Assembly (NCBI GenBank): GCA_963552605.1
Contig: CAUVKI010000041.1
Coordinates: 1-18,021, forward strand
DNA from: CAUVKI01 sp963552605
GTDB taxonomy: Bacteria > Bacillota > Clostridia > Tissierellales > Peptoniphilaceae
Reading direction: 5' to 3'
Length of the DNA stretch: 18,021 nt
In this document: one piece after another, positions 1 through 6,193 of the stretch
Numbering within the stretch: the stretch's first letter is position 1
Layout: each line of letters begins with the position of its first letter
Notes under the pieces: generated by a model
Seen by the model: the letters and a program-made list of their open reading frames with translations, nothing else
What the model was told of the DNA's origin: nothing
Databases searched by the model: none
Position numbers and translations under genes: made by a program

Positions 1-68
1 TGCTCTCCGAGTTTGATGAGGTGATTGATATGTCAAAGGTCAATGAGTGCTATGGCGAGTCAGTCTAA
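1..68 (+). CDS. 3' end of an unidentified gene (5' part outside window)
   Basis: An open frame enters at base 3 and ends at the TAA at 66-68. It gives about 21 C-terminal residues, acidic and ending ECYGESV. I do not recognise the family. That this is real coding sequence is supported by a near-copy at 1404-1473: the two differ at three bases in the gene tail (23/1426, 41/1444, 56/1459), and all three are third-position changes leaving Val, Val and Gly unchanged. The protein ending was therefore conserved while the DNA drifted. No terminator hairpin with a T-run follows. Confidence 0.6.
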   Translation, partial: LSEFDEVIDMSKVNECYGESV

Positions 69-70
69 GT
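1..70 (+). repeat. 70-bp direct repeat, copy 1 (gene tail)
   Basis: This copy matches 1404-1473 at 67 of 70 positions. Similarity stops right after the TAAGT that includes the stop codon. On the left it may continue beyond the window edge, so the true length is unknown. Confidence 0.9.
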
Positions 71-156
71 TTACATTGTAGGCATTGTTTTGTAAAATTA
101 GCGAAGCGGGTGCAAAAGAGGATTAAATTTCCCCTACTCAATTTTTCAAACAATGT

Positions 157-1026
157 CTACTCTATGAAACTTTTTACGACTTCTTCAGTGAATGTAGGTT
201 GTATTACTGTTGCTTGAATTTGAGCGGGCATAATTATATGTTCATTATCTATTTTATACTCTACAAATGGAAGAAAATAAAAAAATCTCCCCTCATTGTT
301 GGCAAAGCCTGCATCAAAATCAAAAGTAGCTATAAATGCTTTTTCAGAATGTGGAGGGACAACTAATCCTTTTTCTGCGATTCTTTCTTTCGGTCTTGAA
401 TAACCATCCCCTTCTGGAGGAAGTTCAAATCTTGCTCCAAATTTATCAAATTTTTCTATCTTTACATTTGAACAAACATCTTCAGGATAGGAAAAATTTT
501 CAATAATGATTGGCTTATCGGTATTATTAACATAGGATATGTTAAGTTCAGAAAGTTTAGAATCATTGATAAGAAACGAACGAACACTCAAATATTCAGC
601 AGGTGACTCATTCTCCCTTATATCAAAAAATATCTTTCCTAATTTTAATTCGATACTTTTTTCGTCTTCAAAGAAAATATTCAGTTTGTCAACACAAAAA
701 TCCCCTGCTTCGGGAAATATAACTCTGAATGATAAAATTGAAAACATATAACCTTCGTACTTGCTTCTGGAAAAAGTAGAAAAGTTGTATCTGCTGCAAG
801 AAAATTCTTTGTCTCCGGAAAGAATTATCTTTACAATGCTATTTTTTGAAATTCCATCAGGGATAAAAATCGGAAACTGCAAAAATGTTGTATCCCCCCT
901 AAATCCACACACATAGCCGCCAAATGGCGGAGTTTTTATATCATTAACACTTGAGGTTTTATCATATGATTTTTGACCACAAGCCGTAAATAAAAGTAGG
1001 ATTAGCACAATTCCAAATTTTTTCAT
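157..1026 (-). CDS. Putative lipoprotein of unknown function
   Basis: This encodes a 289-residue secreted lipoprotein with no domain that I recognise. The N-terminus is MKK, then a hydrophobic stretch, then FTAC with the lipid-accepting cysteine at about residue 16, which predicts attachment to the outer face of the membrane. The rest alternates short hydrophobic and polar segments, as beta-rich proteins do, and has several cysteines. I chose the ATG at 1026 because AAGGAG (1035-1040) lies 8 bases upstream; a GTG three codons earlier at 1035 overlaps that site and is unlikely. By eye the gene is more AT-rich than the galU-pgi-rnz genes. It lies alone between the two copies of a 70-bp direct repeat, which suggests it was acquired or brought in by a rearrangement. 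Function unknown; confidence applies to it being a real gene. Confidence 0.75.
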   Translation of the reverse strand: MKKFGIVLILLLFTACGQKSYDKTSSVNDIKTPPFGGYVCGFRGDTTFLQFPIFIPDGISKNSIVKIILSGDKEFSCSRYNFSTFSRSKYEGYMFSILSFRVIFPEAGDFCVDKLNIFFEDEKSIELKLGKIFFDIRENESPAEYLSVRSFLINDSKLSELNISYVNNTDKPIIIENFSYPEDVCSNVKIEKFDKFGARFELPPEGDGYSRPKERIAEKGLVVPPHSEKAFIATFDFDAGFANNEGRFFYFLPFVEYKIDNEHIIMPAQIQATVIQPTFTEEVVKSFIE

Positions 1027-1052
1027 AAAAAGCACTCCTTAAAAATCAAAAG

Positions 1053-1078
1053 CGGTGAATGGAAACATCCATTCACCG
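1053..1078 (-). promoter_or_regulatory. 10-bp perfect hairpin in the lipoprotein leader
   Basis: Positions 1053-1062 pair perfectly with 1069-1078 around a 6-base loop. On the - strand the stem is followed by CTTTTGATTTTT and then the AAGGAG of the lipoprotein gene. It could be an intrinsic terminator or attenuator, or a leader structure near the ribosome site. The hairpin is seen directly; its role is inferred. Confidence 0.45.
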
Positions 1079-1402
1079 GAACATCACCATCACGACAAAC
1101 GAACGAAGTGAAAAAATATTATCATAGAATTATAATTGAGAACTCGCAAAAACCACCATGGATAACAACCAAAAAAACAACAACCATTAAACATATACCC
1201 CAGCAGACCATTATCAGTGTACTATGATTTTTTATGAAAATCAACTATAAGTTTTATTTATAATCGATTAACTTAGAATTACGAATCAGCCCTCCTTGCA
1301 ATTCCTGCGTTTTATTTTTTAATTTATTCGGCTCATAAGATTAAAATACTATATACTGTATTTGTAGGCAATAACAGTATAGCTCATAACTTGGATAGGG
1401 AT
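1079..1402. other. AT-rich stretch without a gene
   Basis: I see no supported gene here. The stretch holds the candidate lipoprotein promoter, an A/C-rich run around 1160-1195, and an 8-bp inverted repeat (1352-1359 with 1374-1381). The + frame that ends in the gene-tail copy stays open from 1277, but its first 42 codons look like chance sequence and have no ribosome site. Confidence 0.5.
1216..1244 (-). promoter_or_regulatory. Candidate promoter for the lipoprotein gene
   Basis: On the - strand TTGATT (1239-1244) and TACACT (1216-1221) are separated by 17 bases. Both boxes are imperfect, so this is only a candidate. It would give a leader of about 180 bases containing the 1053-1078 hairpin. 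Confidence 0.25.
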
Positions 1403-1471
1403 ATGCTCTCCGAGTTTGATGAGGTTATTGATATGTCAAAGGTAAATGAGTGCTATGGAGAGTCAGTCTAA
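1403..1471 (+). pseudogene. Gene-tail fragment: second copy of the C-terminus ending at base 68
   Basis: This encodes the same last 21 residues as bases 3-68, ending in TAA at 1469-1471. An ATG happens to sit at 1403, so a 22-codon mini-ORF exists, but no convincing ribosome site precedes it. The rest of the gene is absent upstream, where a stop occurs in frame at 1274-1276. It is best read as the remnant of a duplicated or interrupted gene. Its end overlaps the tail of the convergent HAD gene, whose stop is at 1463-1465. Confidence 0.55.
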
Positions 1472-1473
1472 GT
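1404..1473 (+). repeat. 70-bp direct repeat, copy 2
   Basis: This copy matches bases 1-70 with three mismatches, all at silent codon positions. The two copies bracket the lipoprotein segment, so the arrangement resembles the ends of an inserted segment or a tandem duplication with later loss. Confidence 0.9.
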
Positions 1474-2116
1474 CCAGTATGTCAATGTCGAGGGCTTTAA
1501 GATTTTCAAAGCAGTAATCGGATATTTCTTCGGCTTCGGGTCTTAGATGAGGGTTCATATCTTCAAGGAGCGCTATGGTTGTCCAACCGACCTTATTTGC
1601 GGTTTTTATGCTATATGGAGAGTCTTCAAAAAAGAAGACTCTTTTTGGTTGCTCTTTAAATTTTGAAAGAAGCGCTTCAAAGTATTCCACATCTTTCTTT
1701 GTAGGTCCTCCTATTTCTACACAGTCCACAAAGTCCACATAATCCAAAAGCTCTGGGTGGCACTTTAACATTCCGTCCACATATTTTTTTTCGGTTGCGG
1801 TCGCAATCGCAATCGGAAATCCCTTTCCCTTTATTAGGGAAAAAAGCTCAATCACTCCGGGCTTTAATTCAAATTCCCTTTCATATTTTTCATAGAGAAA
1901 GGTAAAAACATCTTCTTCAACTTCTTCAACCGTTTTTTCTATATTAAAATCCTCTTTCAGCATCACTATCGCTTCATGAAGCGTTGCCATCTCCAATACC
2001 TCCGGAGAGATTTTTTTATTTATTCCGTACCTTTTTAAAATCTCCGTGCCGAAATTTTTCCAAAAATCTATGGAACTTAATATAGTGCCGTCCATATCGA
2101 ATACATATGCGTTCAT
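1463..2116 (-). CDS. HAD-superfamily hydrolase (beta-phosphoglucomutase/phosphoglycolate phosphatase-like)
   Basis: A 217-residue cytoplasmic phosphatase-fold protein. Motif I is DMDGT at 7-11 (nucleophile Asp7, acid/base Asp9). Motif II is the ATAT segment near 105-108, motif III is Lys140 or Lys141, and motif IV is EDSP at 164-167. An alpha-helical cap lies between motif I and about residue 85, as in subfamily I enzymes. The exact substrate, probably a small phosphorylated sugar or metabolite, cannot be told. AAGGAGG (2121-2127) precedes the ATG by 4 bases and uses the TAA stop of rnz, so translation is probably coupled. It is the last gene of the galU-pgi-rnz operon. Its final codons overlap the end of the + strand gene-tail repeat. 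Confidence 0.9.
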   Translation of the reverse strand: MNAYVFDMDGTILSSIDFWKNFGTEILKRYGINKKISPEVLEMATLHEAIVMLKEDFNIEKTVEEVEEDVFTFLYEKYEREFELKPGVIELFSLIKGKGFPIAIATATEKKYVDGMLKCHPELLDYVDFVDCVEIGGPTKKDVEYFEALLSKFKEQPKRVFFFEDSPYSIKTANKVGWTTIALLEDMNPHLRPEAEEISDYCFENLKALDIDILDLD

Positions 2117-2125
2117 TTTTCCTCC

Positions 2126-3064
2126 TTATTCTTTATCAAATTTTACCGTTTCGGAATATCCGTCTTTGGCAATCTTAACATTTGAGAATACCTCCGTCGC
2201 ATTTTTCTTAAAATCCGAAGGCTTCATCATACTGGGGCTGAAGTGTGTGAGGATTAAGCGTTTTACCTTTGCACTTTCGGCAATTAACGCCGCTCCTCTA
2301 AAAGTCATATGCTTATTTTTTTTTGCCTTCATCAAGTCGTTGTCATCACCATAGGAACCTTCGGAAATCAAAAGGTCGCTGTTCTTAACAAAATCGGAAA
2401 TTTCCGGAAAATATACGGTATCACCCAAAAATGAAAGTTTAAGTCCGTTTCTCTCCTCTCCCAGCACCTGCGAGGGGTAATACTCCCGTCCCTCATATAA
2501 GACGGTTTCCCCGTTCTGTAATTTTTTCCAAAAAGTTATCGGAATGGGCAGGAGTTTTGCTCGGTTTACATCGAATTTAGGTTTGCGGGATAATTCAAAC
2601 GAATAGGCAAAGCAGGGAATTCTATGTCTTAACGGAAAGGTTTTTATGCTCAGTTCCCCGCTTTCACTCTCAATAAGCATTTCATCTTTTACTGTGAGAG
2701 AAAATTCTTTCGGATCTTCCATAATCCTAAGCTTGAATGGAAGTTGCTTCAAAGTAAAACATAACCCCTCCACAGCCTCTTTAACCCCCTTAGGTCCCAC
2801 GACGGTTACGGGTTCGGTTCGCTCGCTGTTTCCCATTGTGGCGAGCAATCCGGGAAGTCCGAAGATATGATCTCCGTGAATATGAGTTATAAAAATCCAA
2901 TCCAAATCCCTAAAGCCCGTGTGATATTCTCTCATTCCTACCTGAGTGCCCTCCCCGCAGTCAAGAAGAATTTTTCTTCCGCCGTATGAAAGCAGCACGG
3001 AGGACAGTCGGCGATAGGTCATCGGCATACCTCCGCCCGTACCTAAAAATAATACATCTATCAT
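2126..3064 (-). CDS. rnz: Ribonuclease Z (tRNA 3' processing endonuclease)
   Basis: A 312-residue metallo-beta-lactamase-fold enzyme that cuts the 3' trailer from tRNA precursors in the cytoplasm. The zinc-binding signature HIHGDH occupies 61-66 (His61, His63, Asp65, His66). Further ligands match the family: His147, Asp215 in SFLGDT, and His274 in ILTHFSP. KHMTF with His252 is also family-typical, as is the total length. The LCFTLKQLPF to WKKLQNG region (101-187) covers the exosite arm. The ATG overlaps the pgi stop as ATGA (3061-3064), with only a weak GAGGG upstream, so it probably depends on coupling to pgi. No key residue appears to be missing. Confidence 0.95.
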   Translation of the reverse strand: MIDVLFLGTGGGMPMTYRRLSSVLLSYGGRKILLDCGEGTQVGMREYHTGFRDLDWIFITHIHGDHIFGLPGLLATMGNSERTEPVTVVGPKGVKEAVEGLCFTLKQLPFKLRIMEDPKEFSLTVKDEMLIESESGELSIKTFPLRHRIPCFAYSFELSRKPKFDVNRAKLLPIPITFWKKLQNGETVLYEGREYYPSQVLGEERNGLKLSFLGDTVYFPEISDFVKNSDLLISEGSYGDDNDLMKAKKNKHMTFRGAALIAESAKVKRLILTHFSPSMMKPSDFKKNATEVFSNVKIAKDGYSETVKFDKE

Positions 3065-4326
3065 CTTGTTCCCTCGACAAAAAGACTTTTTCTAAGTTTT
3101 TGTTTATATACTTCCACCCCGGGCTGATTGAAAGGATTGACTTTTAATAAAAGTCCGCTCATTGTGACCGCCGTTTCAAAAAAATAAATCAGCTCCCCCA
3201 AGTGGTAAGCTGAAAGCTTGGGGATTTTCAAAACTATATTGGGAATCCCGTTCTCGGAGTGCGCCGAGAGTACGCTTTGAAATATGGCTTTGTTTATATC
3301 AAAAAGACTTTTTTCGGAGAGCTCGGAGAGCTTCCCGAAAATCGGATTTATATTCGGAACTTTAATTTTATTTTCAGTATCTTCCATAAAAAGCACCGTT
3401 TCAAAGAGGTTTTTCTTTCCCTCCTGAATAAGTTGTCCGACCGAGTGAAGATCCGTAGAAAAAAATGCACACGAAGGATATAACCCCCTGCCCTCTTTCC
3501 CCTCGGACTCCGCAAAAAGCTGTTTCCACCACTCCGAAAAAAATCTGAGCCTCGGTTCATAGCTTACCAGAAGTTCTATATCCTTTCCGTATTCCAAAAG
3601 GATTTTACGGATTACGGCATACTTATAAGCGGAATTTTCTGAAAGTTTATCGCTTTTCAAAAACTCTATCTCGTTTTTTGCACCCTCAATCAGGCTGTCA
3701 ATATCCACTCCTGCCGCCGCCATAGGCAATAAACCTGCACAACTTAGGACGCTGAATCTTCCTCCGACACTTTTAGGAAATTTCAGTGACTTATAATTTT
3801 CCTCAAGTGCCATTGCACGCAAGCTGCCTCTTTGTGAGTCGGTGGTGATATAAACTCTTTCCTTGTGTTTATCTCCATATCGCTTTTTCAAAAAATCCAA
3901 AGCAATACTCAAACCTATTACGGTTTCTATTGTCTCTCCCGATTTTGAAACAACATTTAAAGACACCTCTTTATCGGAGAGGGAACTTAATAAGCTCTCG
4001 GTGTAGAGATCGGAGAGGTTGTTTCCCAAGAAATAAAGTTCCGTATGACCTTTTGAGCCTAGAGCCTCAACAACCGCCCTCGCTCCCATATAAGAGCCGC
4101 CAACTCCCACCACTATAAGCGCATCGGAGTTTTTTTTAATTTCCTCGGCATAGCCTAAAAGTTTTTCTCTTTCCTTTTCGTCAAAAGAGAGCGGCAAATC
4201 CCTCCAACCCAAGTTTTCGGAGAAAGGATTATCAGAGTCCGTCAAAATCCTGTGGTATTCACTCACCATATCCTGATAGCTTTCTATGTCCTTTGGGAGC
4301 ATAACATAATCGGTAATCAAATTCAT
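3061..4326 (-). CDS. pgi: Glucose-6-phosphate isomerase
   Basis: A 421-residue enzyme interconverting glucose 6-phosphate and fructose 6-phosphate, so it links glycolysis with sugar-nucleotide synthesis. The two SIS folds are visible: GVGGSYMGARA near 74-84 and VSKSGETIET near 127-136, which bind the phosphate. VGGRFSVLS follows with the conserved Arg, then the catalytic Glu in SEGKEGRG before FSTDLHSVGQ. His occurs in the AHSENGIPN segment, and near the C-terminus is NPFNQPGVEVYKQ with the conserved Lys. It is somewhat shorter than the usual 445-450 residues, mostly at the N-terminus and loops. Its start overlaps the galU stop as ATGA (4323-4326), and its stop overlaps the rnz start. Confidence 0.96.
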   Translation of the reverse strand: MNLITDYVMLPKDIESYQDMVSEYHRILTDSDNPFSENLGWRDLPLSFDEKEREKLLGYAEEIKKNSDALIVVGVGGSYMGARAVVEALGSKGHTELYFLGNNLSDLYTESLLSSLSDKEVSLNVVSKSGETIETVIGLSIALDFLKKRYGDKHKERVYITTDSQRGSLRAMALEENYKSLKFPKSVGGRFSVLSCAGLLPMAAAGVDIDSLIEGAKNEIEFLKSDKLSENSAYKYAVIRKILLEYGKDIELLVSYEPRLRFFSEWWKQLFAESEGKEGRGLYPSCAFFSTDLHSVGQLIQEGKKNLFETVLFMEDTENKIKVPNINPIFGKLSELSEKSLFDINKAIFQSVLSAHSENGIPNIVLKIPKLSAYHLGELIYFFETAVTMSGLLLKVNPFNQPGVEVYKQKLRKSLFVEGTR

Positions 4327-5156
4327 AGGTTATATCCTTGTCGTTTGGCGTATTCAAATAACGCACACAAATATCCTTCGGGATTTCCGGTATCGTAAGT
4401 TTTTCCGTCATAGATCTTTGCGAGCACTCTTTCGTCCTCAAGGAGAGTTTTTATTGCATCGGTAAGCTGCAATTCCCCCCCCGCCCCTTTTTTTAAACGC
4501 TTAAGATGATGAAAAATTCTCGGAGTAAAAACATATCTCCCAAGCATTGCAAGGCACGACGGAGCGTCTTTCGGGTCGGGCTTTTCAAAAAAATCCGAAG
4601 CACTCCAGAGAGAATCGGAGAGTTTTTCTCCCGATATAATTCCATACCTGTTTGTTTCTTCCCTCTTTACCTCCCTAACCCCCACAACCGAGCAATTTTC
4701 CTTTTCAAAAACCTCAATAAGCTGCGCCGAAGCGGGCGGAGATTTAAAAGTTTCAATAGGGTTATCGGGTAAGAGCACCAAAAAAGGTTCATCTCCCACA
4801 AACGCTTCCGCAAGCGAAACGGCATGTCCGAGTCCCAGAGCTTCGGGCTGACGGACGGTGAAAATTTCTAAGATTTCGGACGAATGTCTAACAGCCTCAA
4901 GTTCTTTTAATTTGTTCTTTTTTTCCAGCAAAAACTCAAGCTCTTTATTTCGGTCAAAATAATCCTCTATTGCGGTCTTTCCCTTTGAGGTAATCAAGAG
5001 CACTTTTTCTATTCCCGAAGCTTTAGCTTCCTCCAAAATATATTCCAAAACAGGTTTGTCCGCCAAAGGCAAAAGTTCCTTGGGGCAAGCCTTGGTCCAC
5101 GGCAAAAATCTCGTGCCGTATCCCGCACAAGGCACTACGGCTTTTCTAACTCTCAT
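4323..5156 (-). CDS. galU: UTP-glucose-1-phosphate uridylyltransferase
   Basis: A 277-residue nucleotidyltransferase making UDP-glucose from UTP and glucose 1-phosphate for wall glycans, glycolipids or secondary wall polymers. The nucleotide-binding signature GYGTRFLPWTK occupies 12-22, followed by PKELLPL. EALGLGHAV, the LLPDN segment, FEKPDP, GRYVFTP and GELQLTDAI follow in GalU order, and YDTGNPEGYL near the C-terminus matches the family end. The usual metal-site DD is DN here (LPDN), a minor departure; a related sugar-1-phosphate transferase is the main alternative. GGGAG (5164-5168) lies 7 bases before the ATG. It is the first gene of the operon and is followed by pgi with an ATGA overlap. 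Confidence 0.92.
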   Translation of the reverse strand: MRVRKAVVPCAGYGTRFLPWTKACPKELLPLADKPVLEYILEEAKASGIEKVLLITSKGKTAIEDYFDRNKELEFLLEKKNKLKELEAVRHSSEILEIFTVRQPEALGLGHAVSLAEAFVGDEPFLVLLPDNPIETFKSPPASAQLIEVFEKENCSVVGVREVKREETNRYGIISGEKLSDSLWSASDFFEKPDPKDAPSCLAMLGRYVFTPRIFHHLKRLKKGAGGELQLTDAIKTLLEDERVLAKIYDGKTYDTGNPEGYLCALFEYAKRQGYNL

Positions 5157-5185
5157 ATAATCACTCCCTAAAATCAGTTCGTTTC

Positions 5186-5194
5186 ATTATAACA
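5186..5194 (-). promoter_or_regulatory. Extended -10 promoter of the galU-pgi-rnz-HAD operon
   Basis: The - strand reads TGTTATAATG: a perfect TATAAT (5186-5191) preceded by TGn. No good -35 box lies 17 bases upstream, which is normal for extended -10 promoters. Transcription would begin near 5179, just before the galU ribosome site. Confidence 0.65.
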
Positions 5195-5214
5195 GATTTA
5201 ATCTTTACCAAAGA

Positions 5215-5265
5215 TAAAAAAACTCCAAACCGAGTAATTTTATCTTACATCGATTTGGAGTTTTT
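5215..5265 (-). terminator. Intrinsic terminator after the cyclophilin gene
   Basis: Bases 5218-5229 pair with 5254-5265 (core ACTCCAAA/TTTGGAGT), with a loop of about 24 bases. On the - strand the stem is followed by a run of T's. It sits 3 bases beyond the cyclophilin stop and separates that gene from the galU promoter. The flanks are A- and T-rich on both sides, so it could act in both directions. Confidence 0.75.
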
Positions 5266-5267
5266 CT

Positions 5268-6074
5268 TTACTGCACTTCGGATATATCTACGGATTGAAT
5301 TTTCACATCTTCAAACGGTTTATCCTCTTTATCTTTCTCAACCTTAACTATCTTATCCACTATGTCCATTCCCTCGACCACCTGACCGAATACGGTGTGT
5401 CTGAAGTCGAGCCACGGAGTGCCGCCCATTTTGTTATAATTTCCGGTTACATCTTCAGGAAATTGCTGCTCTCCGGCATCTTTCATATATCCAACCGCCT
5501 TTTCGGGAATATCTTTCGCCTGAACTATGAAGAATTGACTGCCGTTGGTTGCAGGACCGGAATTTGCCATTGAAAGTGCTCCTCTGTAATTTCTGGCTTG
5601 AAAAGCGAACTCGTCTTCAAACGGAGCCTTCCAAATACTTTCTCCTCCCTCTCCGGTTCCTAAGGGATCTCCTCCTTGGATCATAAAGTTGTCGATTACT
5701 CTGTGGAAAGTCAAACCGTTATAGTAGCCGTTTTTTGCGTGAGTTGTAAAATTCTCGACGGCTTTCGGAGCAACTTCGGGGAACAGGCGAATTTTTATAT
5801 CTCCCATCGAAGTTTTAATCAAGGCAATTGTGTCGCCTTTTTTAACTTCTCCTAACTGGTCGAAATCTTTCAAATCCTTGATCATTCCTCCCAAATCCTC
5901 CTCTCCGTTTTGGTCTTCCTCACTCTTCTCCTCTTTTTCTTCCTGTTTCTCTTCCTTCTTCTCCTCGCTCTGTTCATTCTTTTGAGCGTCTCCCTTATCG
6001 GGAGCGTTTGCATTCTCACCGCACGCCCCTAGAAAAAGAGTTGCGGCGAGAAAAAATAGTAAAAGCTTTTTCAT
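5268..6074 (-). CDS. Cyclophilin-type peptidyl-prolyl cis-trans isomerase, lipoprotein
   Basis: A 268-residue lipid-anchored foldase that isomerises proline bonds in proteins outside the membrane. MKK plus a hydrophobic stretch ends in the lipobox LGAC (Cys18). Residues 27-60 are a Lys/Glu-rich linker that would hold the domain off the membrane. The cyclophilin domain covers about 82-266, with FHRVIDNFMIQGGD (catalytic Arg125, Gln133), GALSMANSGPATNGSQFF and HTVFGQVVEGMD. About 35 extra residues (187-222) separate the FFIV strand from HTVFG, an insertion seen in some bacterial cyclophilins and containing a second PEKAVGY/PEDVTGNY element. AAAGGGGG (6080-6087) lies 5 bases before the ATG. The gene is monocistronic, with its own terminator and a promoter divergent from the GGDEF gene. 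Confidence 0.93.
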   Translation of the reverse strand: MKKLLLFFLAATLFLGACGENANAPDKGDAQKNEQSEEKKEEKQEEKEEKSEEDQNGEEDLGGMIKDLKDFDQLGEVKKGDTIALIKTSMGDIKIRLFPEVAPKAVENFTTHAKNGYYNGLTFHRVIDNFMIQGGDPLGTGEGGESIWKAPFEDEFAFQARNYRGALSMANSGPATNGSQFFIVQAKDIPEKAVGYMKDAGEQQFPEDVTGNYNKMGGTPWLDFRHTVFGQVVEGMDIVDKIVKVEKDKEDKPFEDVKIQSVDISEVQ

Positions 6075-6099
6075 ATTATCCCCCTTTCAAATTCACGGT

Positions 6100-6128
6100 A
6101 TTCTACCACAGTTTTAAATTCCTGTCTT
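6100..6128 (-). promoter_or_regulatory. Promoter of the cyclophilin gene
   Basis: On the - strand AAGACA (6123-6128) and TAGAAT (6100-6105) are 17 bases apart. TGG directly precedes the -10, giving an extended -10. The start point would be near 6093, leaving a leader of about 20 bases. Confidence 0.6.
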
Positions 6129-6163
6129 TACATTTTTTTATTGGGAACAAAAACAACCCCGTG

Positions 6164-6172
6164 TGATATAAT
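6164..6172 (+). promoter_or_regulatory. Extended -10 promoter of the GGDEF gene
   Basis: TGATATAAT contains a perfect TATAAT (6167-6172) with TGn before it; no clear -35 box is present. The same nine bases occur at 11669-11677 before the Rpn gene. The predicted start near 6179 leaves a leader of about 15 bases before the ATG at 6194, which argues against the earlier GTG at 6182. Confidence 0.6.
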
Positions 6173-6193
6173 AAAATTCGGGTGGTAATAGAG

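Noticed and set aside
1352..1381. Inverted repeat as terminator for the HAD operon
   Set aside because: It lies over 80 bases past the HAD stop, is AT-rich and has no clean T-run on the - strand.
6182..6193. GTG at 6182 as start of the GGDEF protein
   Set aside because: It would begin inside the GGGTGG ribosome site and only about 3 bases from the predicted transcription start; the ATG at 6194 fits better.
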